The notes: generated by a model from the sequence alone, not told the origin. A stretch of DNA of 64,000 nt from Paralithodes platypus (GCA_032716605.1 CM064509.1:35745618-35809617); one strand, 5' to 3'; positions 43,936 to 55,804 are shown, counted from the first letter of the stretch. Numbers and translations: made by a program.

Positions 43936-45060
43936 CTTAACAATGACCTCTAACCTCTGTATCTCAAATAGGGCTAGAGCAAATTGGCTGCAAATTTCCA
44001 CATCTAGGCTATTCCTTGACTGACTCTTCCCAAATGGTAGACATATTAGCTTGATCACTCTAGGCCTAGTTGTTTTTTAGTTACAGAGGTTATAGCCTAG
44101 GTCATGATTTCTTGCCTACTTACAGCGAATAGACTAGGCCTATTGTAGATTGGTAAAATATTTGCTTAATAGGCCTAGGCTATGTTGGCTGTGCAATTGT
44201 CTCGATTTGACTATTTTTACCTAATTAGGCCTAAAGCAGCCTCAGTCTATTCCCAAACCCCAAACAGTATCCCATGTTAAGCCCTAGGCTAGGCCTAGGC
44301 CTAATCCCACTCTCAATCAAAATTCGAACTGATAAATTCATACCTACCGGTAGCGCTGCCTAGGCTAGGCCTATATTTTTTGTGCATAGATATAGAAAAT
44401 GGTTTAAAGGAAAGAGCATCCTATATTATGTTCAAATAATAATTATGTAATAGCACTGTGTATGGTTGTATTAAAATTAAATAGTGATAGATGTGTATAT
44501 TAATGGGATAAATACTCCGAAGTTAACATACGTTAAGAAAATTATGGTCCAACACTGTTGCCAGATCCCATTATCATTATATCATAATGGATTTTACTCA
44601 TTTGCATAATTTCAAATACCTAGGACATTAATATAATATTTTCCTATCATTTTTTGTAGTGATATTTGTCTGATTTAGTGGTATATTGGTGTCTGTCTAG
44701 GGTTATAAGCATTGTGAAAGTTACCTCTGCATCTCTGACTTGGTATAACAGTTCGGTATGGGCCGGCTTAAGTACCCCTGCTTTCTTTGAGTACTACACG
44801 GCAAGAGAAGCTTTCGGTTCTGTCACAGACTGTCATTACTGTTCAAGGTAAACAGCAACTGCTAAATTCAACATCATGTTCAAATAATATGTAATAGCAT
44901 TATCTATGGTTGTATTAGACAACAATCGTGATAGGTTTCTATTTTATGTGGATAAATAGTATTAAGCTAAATAAACTAAATACCGAAAGTTCACTAGAGT
45001 GGTTGTTGATACATAAGTTGGTAGATGAGGGAGGAGGGAGTTAGGAAGGAAGGGCTGGGC
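43936..45060. other. TAGGCCTA-rich then AT-rich DNA
   Basis: 43950-44100 (CTGCAAATTTCCA, CTGACTCTTCCCAAATGGTAGA, GTTACAGAGGTT) is a diverged copy of 49250-49365. No gene recognised. Confidence 0.45.
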
Positions 45061-45645
45061 AGTGTTGCCAGTTGTATCGCTACATATTACCGCTAGATGT
45101 AGAGCTATTTACTTCAATTTAGCAGCCATTTTTTCATATCTAGAGAGATTTACTAGGGATAATTTAAAAATTTCAGACATTCTAGTCATATTACATTGTA
45201 AAATTTGCAAAACAAACAAACCAAAACTCTTTAGAAATTGCAGCATTATTCTAACATTGTTTGACTATGTAGCAACATGCTAGCGACTTTTGAGAAAGGA
45301 TCTAGCGGTATTTTGTGGAGACATACTGGGAGGGTGGGAGGGAGGTGGTGGTTGCAGAGTTGCCAGTTGTAAAGCTACATATTACCGCTAAATGTAGAGC
45401 TATTTACTTCAATCTAGCAGCCATTTCTTTTATATCTAGAGACATTTACTAGGGATAATTTGAAAATTTCAGACATTCTAGTCATACTACATTGTAAAAT
45501 TTGCAAAACAAACAAACCAAAACTCTTTAGAAATTGCAGCATTATCCTAACATTGTTTGGCTATGTAGCAACATGCTAGCGACTTTTGAGAAAGGATCTA
45601 GCGGTATTTCGTGGTAACACTTTAGGAGGGTTAAAATACGAGTCA
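45061..45645. repeat. 295-bp tandem duplication
   Basis: GTTGCCAGTTGTA at 45064 and 45359 start two copies that run to GCGGTATTT(T/C)GTGG with few differences. The sequence between has GGGAGGGAGGTGG low complexity. Not coding. Confidence 0.9.
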
Positions 45646-46752
45646 CACGGGCAATTGCCAAAACTTTAAAGGTCCATATCATTGTTATTAAACTAAGCAT
45701 TTGGCAAAGGGAGGAATTGTTAAAACCCTTAGCCAATACTCTGTCATTCACCAAAAATAAATTTGAATTTATCATTATTATTTGGTAGGGTAGGTATGTA
45801 TAGGTAGGTTGGCTAAATAATTGCTGGAATTCGTAGGGACTCGAACTGTTTTGAGAGAGTTAAAAAAAAAATTATACATCTGAATAATAAAGAGATTATG
45901 TTATTAAGCAAAACTGGGGGATACGTGGAAGCCTATAGACTGTAGACGGTAAACTTTGTGTGGGTAGCGAATTCGGTTTTAAAGTAATTTAAGAATAGAC
46001 AGTTTTCAATGCTGCGGCCAAACTATTCCACCCATTTATATTTTTTTGGTATCAAAACGTTCGGAATTGCGAGCCTCACCCAACTACGCAAGCAAGGCTT
46101 TGATCATCGGCGTAGTTTTCAAGATGTGGAATTTTAAGTGGAATTAGAGGTTTTTTCAAGATTGCCGGAAAAAAACCCAAGTGCAAAAGCAAAACCTCTA
46201 TAAAATTTGTGGAGCATTAGTAGGGGAGTGCGTATGCCAAAGCCCAATCGTTTCCTGTGAGTGGGAGAGACGGTATTTAGGCGTCAAGTTTTTCGGGAAA
46301 TCGGCTGCCACGGACCTGTTTGGCCGCCATGCCGGATGTTTTGCATATCAAAAGTTGCCCAATACAAAAACGCACCTCTTGTGAAAGTTTGATCCCGATC
46401 CAAAAAAACGGTTCTGGAGTTATTGCGTCGAAACCGGCGCATTAGAAGAATTTGGATGAAATCCCAGGTTTAATGATTACAATAGGGGTTCCCCGTAGGG
46501 GACGACGAACCCCTAATAATAATAATAGAAATATACAGTTTATTATTGAAAATAGCGGGGAATTTTTCTTGCAAATGTACATTCAAAATCTGCTTTACGA
46601 TTTCTCTTTCTTAGTCCCTATCTGTGTGATTTCATTTTCATATATATTAGTTCCTTTGACAGCCGCCACACATTGTAACGCAGTCCACCTCCTCATTTCC
46701 ATTTTCTATTGTCTTCACTTCCACTGTTTTCTTTTTCTTCTTCTTCTTCTTC

Positions 46753-46754
<2 letters not shown>
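45646..46754. other. Mostly unassigned DNA
   Basis: Includes a small hairpin at 46484-46517 (AGGGGTT / AACCCCT) next to an AAT run. A 67-codon frame at 46181 has no recognisable features. Confidence 0.4.

Positions 46755-46801
<47 letters not shown>
46755..46801. repeat. (CT)n microsatellite
   Basis: A CT run preceded by TTC repeats. Confidence 0.95.
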
Positions 46802-46804
<3 letters not shown>

Positions 46805-46933
46805 TTTCTTCCACTATTGTTTCTTAGGTTTCTAATTTCTCAAATTGGTTTAAGTCCTGATCACCTCGTTTTAATCGTAAGGTCTGCGTGGTCAGTGTAT
46901 GAATGTAATTCTACGTAAATCTCTCCAGACCCA

Positions 46934-47155
46934 TTAACCCTTTCAAGCTCAAATACACGCTGCTGTTCTATTTCTGGCTACTATTAGACGATTTTATTCA
47001 GATTGGTAACAGTATATGAAAGTCAAAGGGTTGATTGAGATAGTATAATTTTATATACCCTTTTAATACCCACAAAATCTTCCTAACCTGCATAAAATCG
47101 TCTAATGATAGCCAAATATAAACTGCTAAAACGCGTCTGAGCTTCATAGGGTTAA
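46934..47155. mobile_element. TTAA MITE, 222 bp, palindromic
   Basis: TTAA ends (TTAACCCTTTCAAGCTCA / TTAACCCTATGAAGCTCA on the other strand) and inner arms CTATTAGACGATTTTAT / ATAAAATCGTCTAATGATAG. Same family as 48503-48715, 2038-2145 and 13770-13983. Confidence 0.85.
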
Positions 47156-47299
47156 GTTTGTCCACCTTCTCATTTCACGCCTCTATTTGCATTTTCCTTT
47201 GTCTTCTCTTCCATTTCTTTTGTCTCCCTTTCTTTATGTTTATATTCCTCTCTGTTTTGGTTCTATATTATTTTCCACCTCCTCATTATCTCTTACCAC

Positions 47300-47690
47300 A
47301 AAGCTGGACGGAGTTCATGTGTTCACCTCCGTCTGTCTGTTTATTTGTTTGTTTATCTGCAAACAAGATACATCACAAACTTACGAACTCATTTTCACGA
47401 AATTTGGTGGGTATATACGATATGCGCCAGGAAAGAAGTGATCTATTTAGGAGGTGATCCAGAGATTTTTGCGAAAGTTGGTGGGCAGAAAAGATATGTA
47501 CTATGAACCGATTATCACGAAATTATCTGGGTAGATAGGATATATATGTGCCAAAGAAGAAGTGACTCAATTTAAGAGGCGATCAGGATCATATCTTGAA
47601 ACCCAGATCCAAAACAATATTTAGGTCTATGATATTAATGGTACAGAACCAGCCAACGTAGGCGAAGGTATGCGCTCTACCAAGTGCCTC
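47300..47690 (+). repeat. Dispersed invertebrate-type repeat (SINE-like)
   Basis: GTTCACCTCCGTCTGTCTGT, TTTGTTTATCTGCAAACAAGAT, ACGAAATTTGGTGGGTATAT and CAGGATCATATC resemble, from memory, a sequence module found in repeats of many invertebrates. Three degraded sub-blocks of GAAATTTGGTGGG type follow one another. No coding capacity is claimed. Confidence 0.45.
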
Positions 47691-47798
47691 TCTAGTTTCA
47701 TTCTGTGTTTCCATTTATAGTTGTCTGTTTTTCCATTTTCTTTTGTATCCTTATATTTTGTAATTTTCACCTCCCTTTTTGGTTATGTGTTGTCAACA

Positions 47799-48117
47799 TT
47801 AACCCCTACTGTACCGTAGGGTACAGTAATAAAAGATACCCCAGTCCCAAGCAATGTGGCCAAAATGGCAAGATAGAACAACCTCCCACCTCAAAAGATG
47901 AAGGAATACTGGCTCTCCTAGCCTGCAGAGGGTTGGACATAAGCTGAGAAGTGTTGCCAACTCTAGAGCAGTGCTCATACAGTCGTGGTACCAGGCACTG
48001 CCTGATACTGGCACTTACAAGGAAAGTACATTACTGACGGCTCCCTGCCGTTGCTGGGACTGGAGAGTGATTTATCTACTGACGGCTCCCTGCCGTCGCT
48101 GGTACAGAAGGGGTTGA
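47799..48117. mobile_element. TTAA MITE, 319 bp
   Basis: Left end TTAACCCCTACTGTACC; right end on the other strand TCAACCCCTTCTGTACC, so one TTAA has mutated to TTGA. The terminal word matches the MITE at 13770. A CTGACGGCTCCCTGCCGT(T/C)GCTGG segment is duplicated inside the right end. Confidence 0.7.
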
Positions 48118-48502
48118 GGCGCTACCAGTACTAATTTATTTTACCATTAAGTTAAGAGATGAAGTGTATACATATCTAACTAACTATAAGCTAAACAACT
48201 ACCTGATTAACACAAAACATTTATAACAAACTAAATACATAACAATTGAAATTGGACCTTAAATGGGATATATAAAACTTGCATTAGACATTTGATCTTA
48301 ATTTTTATTACACATGTTTTTAGCTGTCTATAGCAACCTTCAAGCTAACAAGCATTACTAATGAACATATAGTCGTAATTATTGAGTGAACTTTTTATAT
48401 TAATTACTTTTTCCCTTAAGCTCGAGTGGTGTAGGTGGTCCTTTATTTTGGATGAAATATATTTATTTGAATGCAACCAAAGTATATGTTCATACTAACA
48501 AA
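48118..48502. other. AT-rich DNA, nothing seen
   Basis: No feature recognised. Confidence 0.4.
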
Positions 48503-48715
48503 TAAAACTCTTAAGGATTATGACGCATGTTAACAGTTTATTTTGGCTAACATTAGACGACTTTATGCAGTTTATGAAGGATCTGCGGGAGTTAAATGGC
48601 AAAAACTGGCCCACTCAACCCTCTGACTTCCATATACCCTTCCTAATCTGCATGAAATCGTCTAATGATACCCAGAATAAGTTGTCAAAGCGTGTCATAA
48701 TCCTCAAGTGGTTAA
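48503..48715. mobile_element. TTAA-type MITE, palindromic
   Basis: Arms AGGATTATGACGC and GCGTGTCATAATCCT with inner ATTAGACGACTTTATGCAG / CTGCATGAAATCGTCTAAT. The right end has TTAA at 48712-48715; the left end is degenerate (AACTCTTAAGG). Confidence 0.8.
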
Positions 48716-49125
48716 TATTAAAATCATAATCTGACGAGCCCAATTGTTATAACCCCTCAGTATTTTAGGACGCAATTCTTCGTTTCATTCTGAACATTAA
48801 TAGACGGTTATATTTAACTTACTATGGGTTTCAGAGGCCGTGTTACATCGTTTTTCGGGAATAACTTATGAACAAACAGTTGGATCAGTATGATATTTTG
48901 CCACAATTTGTTTCACACCATGCCCTAATTTTTGTTAATAGTGTGCATTACCAAAAGTGAATAATTAAGCCACTTGTCCATGTGTCATGAGGTTAAAGTC
49001 ACACCTGAATGACTAGGAAACGGACAAAGCTACCGTGGCTTAACTGTGAAACCACCAAACCATTATTGCTCCTCCGTCAAACACGGTAGTTATCAGCCAC
49101 CACCCAACCCTACTATAGTCTTTAT
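48716..49125. other. No gene seen
   Basis: Unique AT-rich DNA. Confidence 0.4.
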
Positions 49126-49371
49126 ATTCAAGTTATCTGTCACTATCAAATATAAATATATACAAAGTATGTATTTTTGAGGATAAGGTTCCAATACCCA
49201 GTTCCAAATAGGTAGGGCAAGTATCGTGAACCCTAAGCTATGTACCCCAAAAAGAGCTAAATGGGCTGTAAATTTCCATACCTATTCCCTGGCTGACCCT
49301 TCCCAAATAGTAGAAATATCATCTAAAGTTCTCCAGTTGTTTGTGAGTTATAGAGGTTAATATTCAAGAGA
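49126..49371 (+). repeat. Dispersed repeat upstream of a Jockey-like LINE
   Basis: The first 60 bp match the sequence upstream of the Jockey-like copy at 11170-11210; 49250-49365 match 43970-44095. Confidence 0.55.
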
Positions 49372-49730
49372 AGTAGGGGTAGGCAGCCCCGCCAAGGCCA
49401 GTACTACCACCAAGGTAACGGGAGAGTCAAGGAATAGCCTGAGTTCAATTCTCTTTCCCAGGCCTTGGTAGCTGGTTACACATCTTTCTTCCTCACACAT
49501 TCGGGGTATCAGGCAAGCCCTCTTTATATAACATATACATCCAACTTAACCACACTCTCCTATATCTGCTACCCTATATCCATTAAACACTGATCTTCCC
49601 ACTATACATGTCATAAAATCCTAAAACTACAGATTATACTTACCCCAACACTGGATGACCACCACAGGCACTGTATCACCAAATATTTGGCAACGTCCCA
49701 CAACTGCTCGTCAGTGCAGAAAATATAATT

Positions 49731-50311
49731 TTGTTTTGTAACCTCAGGAGACTTCACTCCAACATCAATTCTGTACATCAACTTCTACAAACAGAATCCT
49801 CCATGCTTCTCTTTTTAACAGATGCTCAAGTAACATCCACCTCTGATATATCCTTTTTTTTTTCTGGCTATCGATTGCTTCCGAATTTTAGACCTAAAGG
49901 TGTATATTGCTTTGCAAAACCTGAAATCGCCCTGGCGGAGGTTACTAGTTTCACTTGTCCCTATTTTGACTATTCTGTTTACAAGTTAGGTTTTCTTGGT
50001 AAATGTAAGTACATCTGCTGTGTCTACCGTTCCTGAAATGCCCCTCCAAAGCCGAGTCTTTTTTATTCATGTCCTCCCAACTCAGTATCCTCAATATAAA
50101 TGTTGCTTCAGAAATCACAGTGCTGGGTGTTATCAATGTTCATAATGTTGAATGGCTCACTCATTCAGCCAGGGCTGTTGACCCTGGTCTTGAATGTGAG
50201 CTATTAGCAGACTTATTTATCCTCACCCAGCTAGTCAACCACCCAACCCATGCCGCTGATATCCCAGACCATAATTCCCACCTACTAGACATATTTTTAA
50301 CATCAATCTAG
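49731..50311 (+). pseudogene. Jockey-like endonuclease, degenerate
   Basis: LHSNINSVHQLLQTESSMLLFLTDAQ (the catalytic Glu of TETQ is Asp here), and after a shift HNVEWLTHSARA and LVNHPTHAADIPDHNSHLLD. The GDFN block reads GVINVHN, so the catalytic Asp is lost. Confidence 0.82.
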
Positions 50312-50596
50312 AAAATTATGATGTTGAAGTTATGTCCCTATTTTTAACTTCAGATCATTGTTTTATACAGGCCACTTGTTTATCGCCTACCACGCCATCC
50401 CATTCTGAACCAGTTTTAGTGACCAAATGGCACTATGATAGGAAGTTCATGAATGTGGACAACAAAATCTAGTTTCATTTAATGCACATAAAACCAAGTA
50501 CATACAATTTTCTAACAGACAGAATCTTTCTGACTCCCACATAATTTGTAATGCTGTAAATGTTCCCACATTGAATTTGTAACATTGTAACATTAA

Positions 50597-51042
50597 ATGC
50601 CAGCCGGAGCTGCACACCTCATGCTAAACATGCCTCTAAGAAAATGGGACTCCTATATAGAGTTAAGAAATTATTCACTGATTATCAGTTAGCCATTATA
50701 TATGAAAGTCAAGGTCGTTTTCAGATGGAATATTGTTCACCCTTGTGGAATGGATGTGGATAGGTTGCATTGAGGCAATTGGACAAAATTCAAAATAAAG
50801 CAATTAGATTAACCAATAACCCTGTAATCACGCAGGATCTTCCTCCAGTAATCATGCGAAGAGATGTTGCATACCTTTCATTACTCTACAGATATTTGTG
50901 CAGTAAATTTTCTGAGGAACTTCCTTCAATTGTACCACCTCTCCGCATCTTTCCCCGCAGAACTAGGGCAGCTACAAATGTCCATAAATTCACACACTCT
51001 CCTCCACAATGTAGAAATAGAATTTTCGCTTATCAAAATTAA
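50597..51042 (+). pseudogene. Jockey-like LINE C-terminal region
   Basis: KKMGLLYRVKKLFTDYQLAI, MEYCSPLWNG, LRQLDKIQNKAIRLTNN, MRRDVAYLSLLYRYLCSKFS and the Arg/His-rich end are the usual post-RT region of Jockey-type elements. One stop at about 50765 and a terminal frameshift. Confidence 0.85.
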
Positions 51043-51279
51043 TTTATACCCAGAACTTCTGCTCTCAGGAATTCACTTCCTTGGAGTTGTTTTCCATAGA
51101 TGTACAAGCCACAACAGTTTAAGTCCAATGTTGCAAACATTTTATTAATGGAGGATGCCTTTAGGCACATGGATTTTTTGTTTTCTTTGTTTTTCCTTAG
51201 TCTACATATTTGGAACAGGGTTTTTGTTTCGGTAGTTATTTTGTCTTCGTGTGGAGCCGTAAAAGAGAGAGTTGGTTCC

Positions 51280-51302
51280 CCTAAAGAGCCCCCCCCCCCC
51301 CT
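51280..51302. repeat. C homopolymer run
   Basis: CCCTCCAC context with about 14 C in a row. Confidence 0.9.
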
Positions 51303-51369
51303 CCACAACCCTCCCACCTAAATCTCATACAAAGGACGACTTAACCAGAGTTGTAATAGAGACTCTTTA

Positions 51370-51460
51370 CTAAACACGAGAGAGAGAGAGTGACAGTGAC
51401 AGTGAATGAATGAGTGAGTGAGTGATTGAGTGTGTGTGGGTGGGTGTGGGAACGTGGTGT
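51370..51460. repeat. GA / TGAG / TGTG low-complexity repeats
   Basis: Short AG, TGAG and GTGTGG runs. Confidence 0.85.
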
Positions 51461-51789
51461 GTGTGTCTAGAAACAACTAGACCATCACTAGCCTACACAT
51501 AAAGCAATTAAACAACTGCTAATTATTCATTCTTGTCACTCCTTTTCTCCGCTATAATTTACAGATTTTTGTTTTCATTTATACGATACCGATTCTTTTG
51601 TGATAACTATTTTTCCTATGCATATATTTTCTTATAAATATTATTGCTGATTTATAAATGTACTTATTCATATACTGTATTTATTAAGTTATTTACTTTT
51701 TATATATTTATGTGTTGCTTCGTAATGCACAAGTTAAACATTCGTTCTGCCTAAAAGGTCCGTTACAATAATTCAAAAGACGGTCGTGT

Positions 51790-51795
<6 letters not shown>

Positions 51796-51839
<44 letters not shown>
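51796..51839. repeat. (GA)n microsatellite
   Basis: An uninterrupted GA run. Confidence 0.95.
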
Positions 51840-51844
<5 letters not shown>

Positions 51845-51976
51845 AAAGAGAGATTTTAGTAAGCAGAAAATATATACTGACCGACCTTCCCTTTTCCTCT
51901 ACATGTTCTAGACAGAGACAAATTTGATCTTGTGCGTGTGTCGCCTATATACTGTATAATATATACCGGTATAATA

Positions 51977-52057
51977 CCCTCATTCACATAGAAACAAAAA
52001 TATATATGTTTATATATTATATAAACATATATATTTTTGTTTCTATGTGAATGAGGG
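51977..52057. repeat. 81-bp near-perfect palindrome
   Basis: Two 39-nt arms with no mismatch seen and a 3-nt loop; outer CCCTCATTCACATAGAAACA. TACCGGTA lies just outside at 51964-51971. Transcribed RNA would form a long hairpin. Confidence 0.93.
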
Positions 52058-52309
52058 AGACAAAAGGCATAACTGCCTGCAGAGAGTGCCTCCCCCAGAT
52101 TTCAAAGAGTGACAGGGCCGAAATCAAGGGACGTTCGAGCTAATATGCCTGAACACACGGAGTTTGAAGCAATTTAAGTCATAGGAAGAGGGAAAGACTG
52201 ATTCTGGGAGAGAGTTCCAGAGCTCAGCAGTTGAATAGAAGAAAGTCTGAGAATAGCGTTTCACTCTAGGGTTGGAGAGTTGCACAGAGTATATATAATA
52301 TATACTGTG
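52058..52309. other. Unassigned, repeat-like DNA
   Basis: A block (CAATTTAAGTCATAGGAAGA, GGGAGAGAGTTCCAGAGCTC) looks like part of a dispersed repeat. No second copy in the window and no gene. Confidence 0.35.
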
Positions 52310-52709
52310 CAGGGTGTATTGAAATAACTGTTACAGACTATGGCGAACACATTGTAAAATGGAAAATAAACATATATTGTCGCATCACATTTTCCCCAAA
52401 AATGTTTTATTAATGAGTGTGACGTTAACCACTCCGTTAGAACCGCATGGCTTGTCCTACAGTGACTCGCTAGGATCGCCAGGGCAGTGGATGGGGCTAC
52501 AGTTTATGTATTAGAGTGTGCTTTATTTCATATGAAAGCTCGTATCATGGGCAGTCCAGAAAGGCTCTTTGTTTTCACCCATGTCAAGGCTTTATATATT
52601 TAATTGTAAAGTATATGTTTTATCATTAACTAGTAATGATGGGATCTGGGAGAGAGAGAGAGAGTAGAACAGAGTGAGAGGGAGCGCGCAGTGTTTTTGT
52701 CCCGCTCGA

Positions 52710-52871
52710 TGACGTCACGGCTGGCTGCCTCGTGGGGGTTGGTTGAGAGAGGTCCTTACCATGCTGCTAGCTCCCTTGCTAGTGGCTAGAGGACTTGTAA
52801 CCGCTTTTTTCCCACGCGCCTCGAGCTAGTGCGAGTATATATACAGTTCCTCGCCACTCTCTCCCTCAGAT
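52710..52871 (+). promoter_or_regulatory. LTR promoter: CRE, TATA box, initiator
   Basis: A perfect TGACGTCA (52710-52717), TATATATA (52836-52843), and an arthropod-like initiator TCAGAT (52866-52871) with the A 32 bp after the TATA start, which is canonical spacing. Confidence 0.6.
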
Positions 52872-53382
52872 CTGGTTTCTAGAACGCATTCATCTTTATC
52901 CCTTGCTACCTGTCTCCCGCTCTGCACCTGAGAATCTTTTCCTCTGCCTACCTCTCTCTTTTTCCATATCTTTCACCACCTTTTAGTAATATTATACCCC
53001 CTCTGGTTAACTCTGCAAAATCAGCTTCATGCTGGCCAGTTGTATTGTGCGTTAAGGTCTGATATAACCCATGTATGTTAGTGTTAAGATAAGTTGATCA
53101 CGAAGCATTGGTTGGCATTCATATTGTTTAGTACCGCTTCCTATAAATATTAGTGTTCTGCTGGATTAGATAATGCTAGACTAGGAGTCTGATATTATAA
53201 GGTATTGTTTCCTATGAGTGCTGGCTTTAGTTAAAAGCTGCACGACATACCTGAGAACTGGAGTTGATTGAGTAAATTCTAGTCTGTGTGCCATTGAGAG
53301 TGGAGCATGCACGAATGAGGGCTTTTTGCCTATACCATTCTGCACTGTTCTAAGCTCGTTGTTTGTCTTTGAGGTACGCCAG

Positions 53383-53416
53383 GAGAACGCTTAATACTTC
53401 GGTATTAAGGTTTCTC
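53383..53416 (+). ncRNA. RNA hairpin with UUCG loop in LTR leader
   Basis: An 8-bp stem closed by C(UUCG)G, a 2x2 internal loop, then 5 bp (GAGAA / TTCTC). A hairpin of different sequence occupies the same place in the LTR at 62014-63908 between the same flanking words (CGCCAGG and CAA.AGAGC). Confidence 0.6.
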
Positions 53417-54214
53417 AAGAGAGCTACCCTTCCCTATAACGTAATATTTGACGCACAGACTTGAGATTTGCATTAGGCTATGCGGCATGCCATGCGCACC
53501 AGTATCTCGTATCATTGACTCTAGCTAGACTTTATCAGTCACAGTAGACATTAAGTATATTAACCTAATTACTCTTTTATGCATACCCATTTATGATTAC
53601 ACAAGCATTTCGCAGCTAGTTTGATGTATGGAGACACAAACGACTTAGGCTCTTTTTGTTGATAGGAATACTGCATTGTCGTGGCGATTATTATTGTTGT
53701 AGTGTTTAGGATATTCTTGGCTCCGACGGCATTATATATTCTGCCTTTTTGTGTGCATAGCCTGCACGAGCATTGTTCCGCTGCCTGCCTTTTTGGGTTC
53801 CATTTCCGATACGAGCATCTTTATAGCATCTAACATTTAAAGAAGATTCCTTGTTAGTGTTGAAGGACTTTAGTGCACTTTCTTTCATGCAGGAGTGCCT
53901 GACATTTATTGATTAAAGTAACGTAAGCTGTAACTTCTCTTACCACCTTTCTTTGCATACCATAACCAAGCACCTTCGGTTATAGGTAGTAATAGGCTGT
54001 TTTCACATAACATTAAGCCTAGAGTAGACGCACATTTATTGAGAGTTTGATAGCCTATTATTGCATATAGAACTCTGTAGAGTATTTGTGTTCTTTGTTC
54101 ACTGGGAATATACATCAGAGGTTGGATCTAGCGCTTTCCGTTGTAGCATTTATGCCATTACTAGTCCAATGAATAAGAGCCCTGATATATTTAAACCCCA
54201 GTCGTAACATGAGA

Positions 54215-55371
54215 TATATGCTTATTTAGAAATCTAGCAAAACAGGGTTACAAATAAAGCACTAAATAATTGAAAAAATTATTAACATGTTTACTATGGA
54301 CTTAACTAAAGGGAAAGTATAGGTTTACCTATTCACACATTACAAATTACGATATCAAAGTATCTCAGAACACGGTGATGATATTAGGTAGTTAGCAGAA
54401 AAATGCTAATTATTTGAAACAGATTAGCTTTTAAAAAAATATGTAACATTTGCAACTCTGGTCAAGGGGTATCATGCTGATGCCCAAGTCTGGGTCGAGT
54501 ATCAAAACGTAGTTGAAGGTAATTCAATAGTTTATGAAGCATAGTTCTTGATTCATAGATTCATTGCGGGCTGATCGTTCCGATCTTGAATGAAGTTCCG
54601 AAAATGTTTTACTACTCGATATAAAGATTCAAAGATTAAAAATATTGGGTATGATTGATTTCTGTATTATATCAGTTGGTGGTAATTAAAATTATTTCAA
54701 TTAATCTCCTCTTATTACACTGTAATGACCATGTACAGTAGTGGTAATTAATTCTGATCGATTTTGAAGTCTCGAACTTATTAAACGAATCTCTGAAATG
54801 CAAATGCTCAGTAAGAATTAGTAAGGAGATTCAATTCAACCCGAAACCGCTTCGAATAAGTTTGTATTTGAATTAATGTTCACTACTGTACAATTAATTA
54901 AAAAACATTAGGCAATAACTTTGTAATGCCCATATTGTTTTGGTATTTTCATCATTCAGCATTGCTTTTTTATTTACTAACATATAACAGTAATGTCTGC
55001 AGACCACTTGAGGATCGTAATTTGTTTCATCCAAGATGCCTTGGGTCTTTCCTATGTTGAAAAAAAACAAAATTAACATAAATTAATATGAGTTGTAAAC
55101 GGTGTATAAAGGGAATATTACTTACATTGCTTCACCGTGAAAACTAATTATGTTTATAATTCAATATTCCTGGGTATAAACTAGGAGATGGAGGGGGGGG
55201 GGGGGGCCGGGGGGAGCATGAAAGGGGAGACCAATGCCAGTGTTCGGATTATAACCCATGCTTGGACGACACTGAACATTTTACTTTATATCCTTTACAT
55301 CATTAATTATTAATTATTTGTTATTTTGTTATAGTATAAAGTGAACATGTGTTTTTATTCGGTACTTAGCA
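54215..55371. other. Interior of mariner-like element, noncoding
   Basis: AT-rich. No mariner DD34D or helix-turn-helix motif recognised on either strand. A G run at 55193-55206. Confidence 0.45.
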
Positions 55372-55411
55372 CTTGAAGTCTGTAAGTGTTTTTTTCAATA
55401 CACCCTGTATA

Positions 55412-55429
55412 TATGTACATATATATATA

Positions 55430-55481
<52 letters not shown>
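55412..55481. repeat. (AT)n microsatellite
   Basis: An AT run with GTAC interruptions, then a T run to 55498. Confidence 0.95.
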
Positions 55482-55482
<1 letters not shown>

Positions 55483-55498
55483 ATTTTTTTTTTTTTTT

Positions 55499-55804
55499 GC
55501 ATATTCCAACTTCCTTTCTCCCGGGCATAGGCTGAGAGCCTTACATTCACCAGCTTTACAATACAGTGAAGCCCGTGAGGTCTTGTTCCAGTCTAGGGGA
55601 GTGAGACATGTGAAGCACGTAGAGTACAACGAGCACCTGCCATCTTGCCTTCACATGAGGCACGGTGCTCACTCATGGCCCGAAACGACCCCATCTCTGA
55701 AGCCACCTCGTTCCCGTGCTTCACTGTCTCACCCCCTACACTCGGACTCTCACATTTACACACACACAACGCCACCTGTGAGCAGATAACTCACCAGGCA
55801 TTGC
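55499..55804. other. No gene seen
   Basis: Moderate GC content; overlapping frames on both strands without motifs. Confidence 0.4.

Larger units (their letters stand above)
49372..51170 (+). mobile_element. Jockey-like LINE with RT deleted
   Basis: Starts with TAGGGGTAGGCAGCCCCGCC as at 56183. Leader and endonuclease are present, but at about 50441 the sequence jumps from ACCAAATGGCACTATGATAG (start of the linker) to the region after the RT catalytic box, then the C-terminus. More diverged than the copies at 25138 and 56183. Confidence 0.85.
52418..54210 (+). repeat. Solo LTR, 1793 bp
   Basis: Starts TGTGACG and ends CGTAACA; flanked by TGAG (52414-52417 and 54211-54214). No internal region follows. 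It shares its 3' region (GGTTGGATCTAGCG, TTTCCGTTGT, CTAGTCCAAT, AGAGCCC, CGTAACA) with the LTR at 62014-63908. Orientation is taken from the promoter and from that LTR. Confidence 0.88.
52310..55407. mobile_element. Mariner-like TIR element containing a solo LTR
   Basis: Ends CAGGGTGTATTGAAA at 52310 and its reverse complement ending at 55407. The homology continues to TTACAGACT, giving about 30-bp inverted ends of mariner type. Removing the solo LTR and one TGAG leaves about 1.3 kb, the usual mariner length. Flanks are TA-rich. No transposase motif seen. Confidence 0.65.

Noticed and set aside
54894..55079. Mariner transposase remnant
   Set aside because: No DD34D, HTH or C-terminal motif seen in any frame; treated as noncoding interior.
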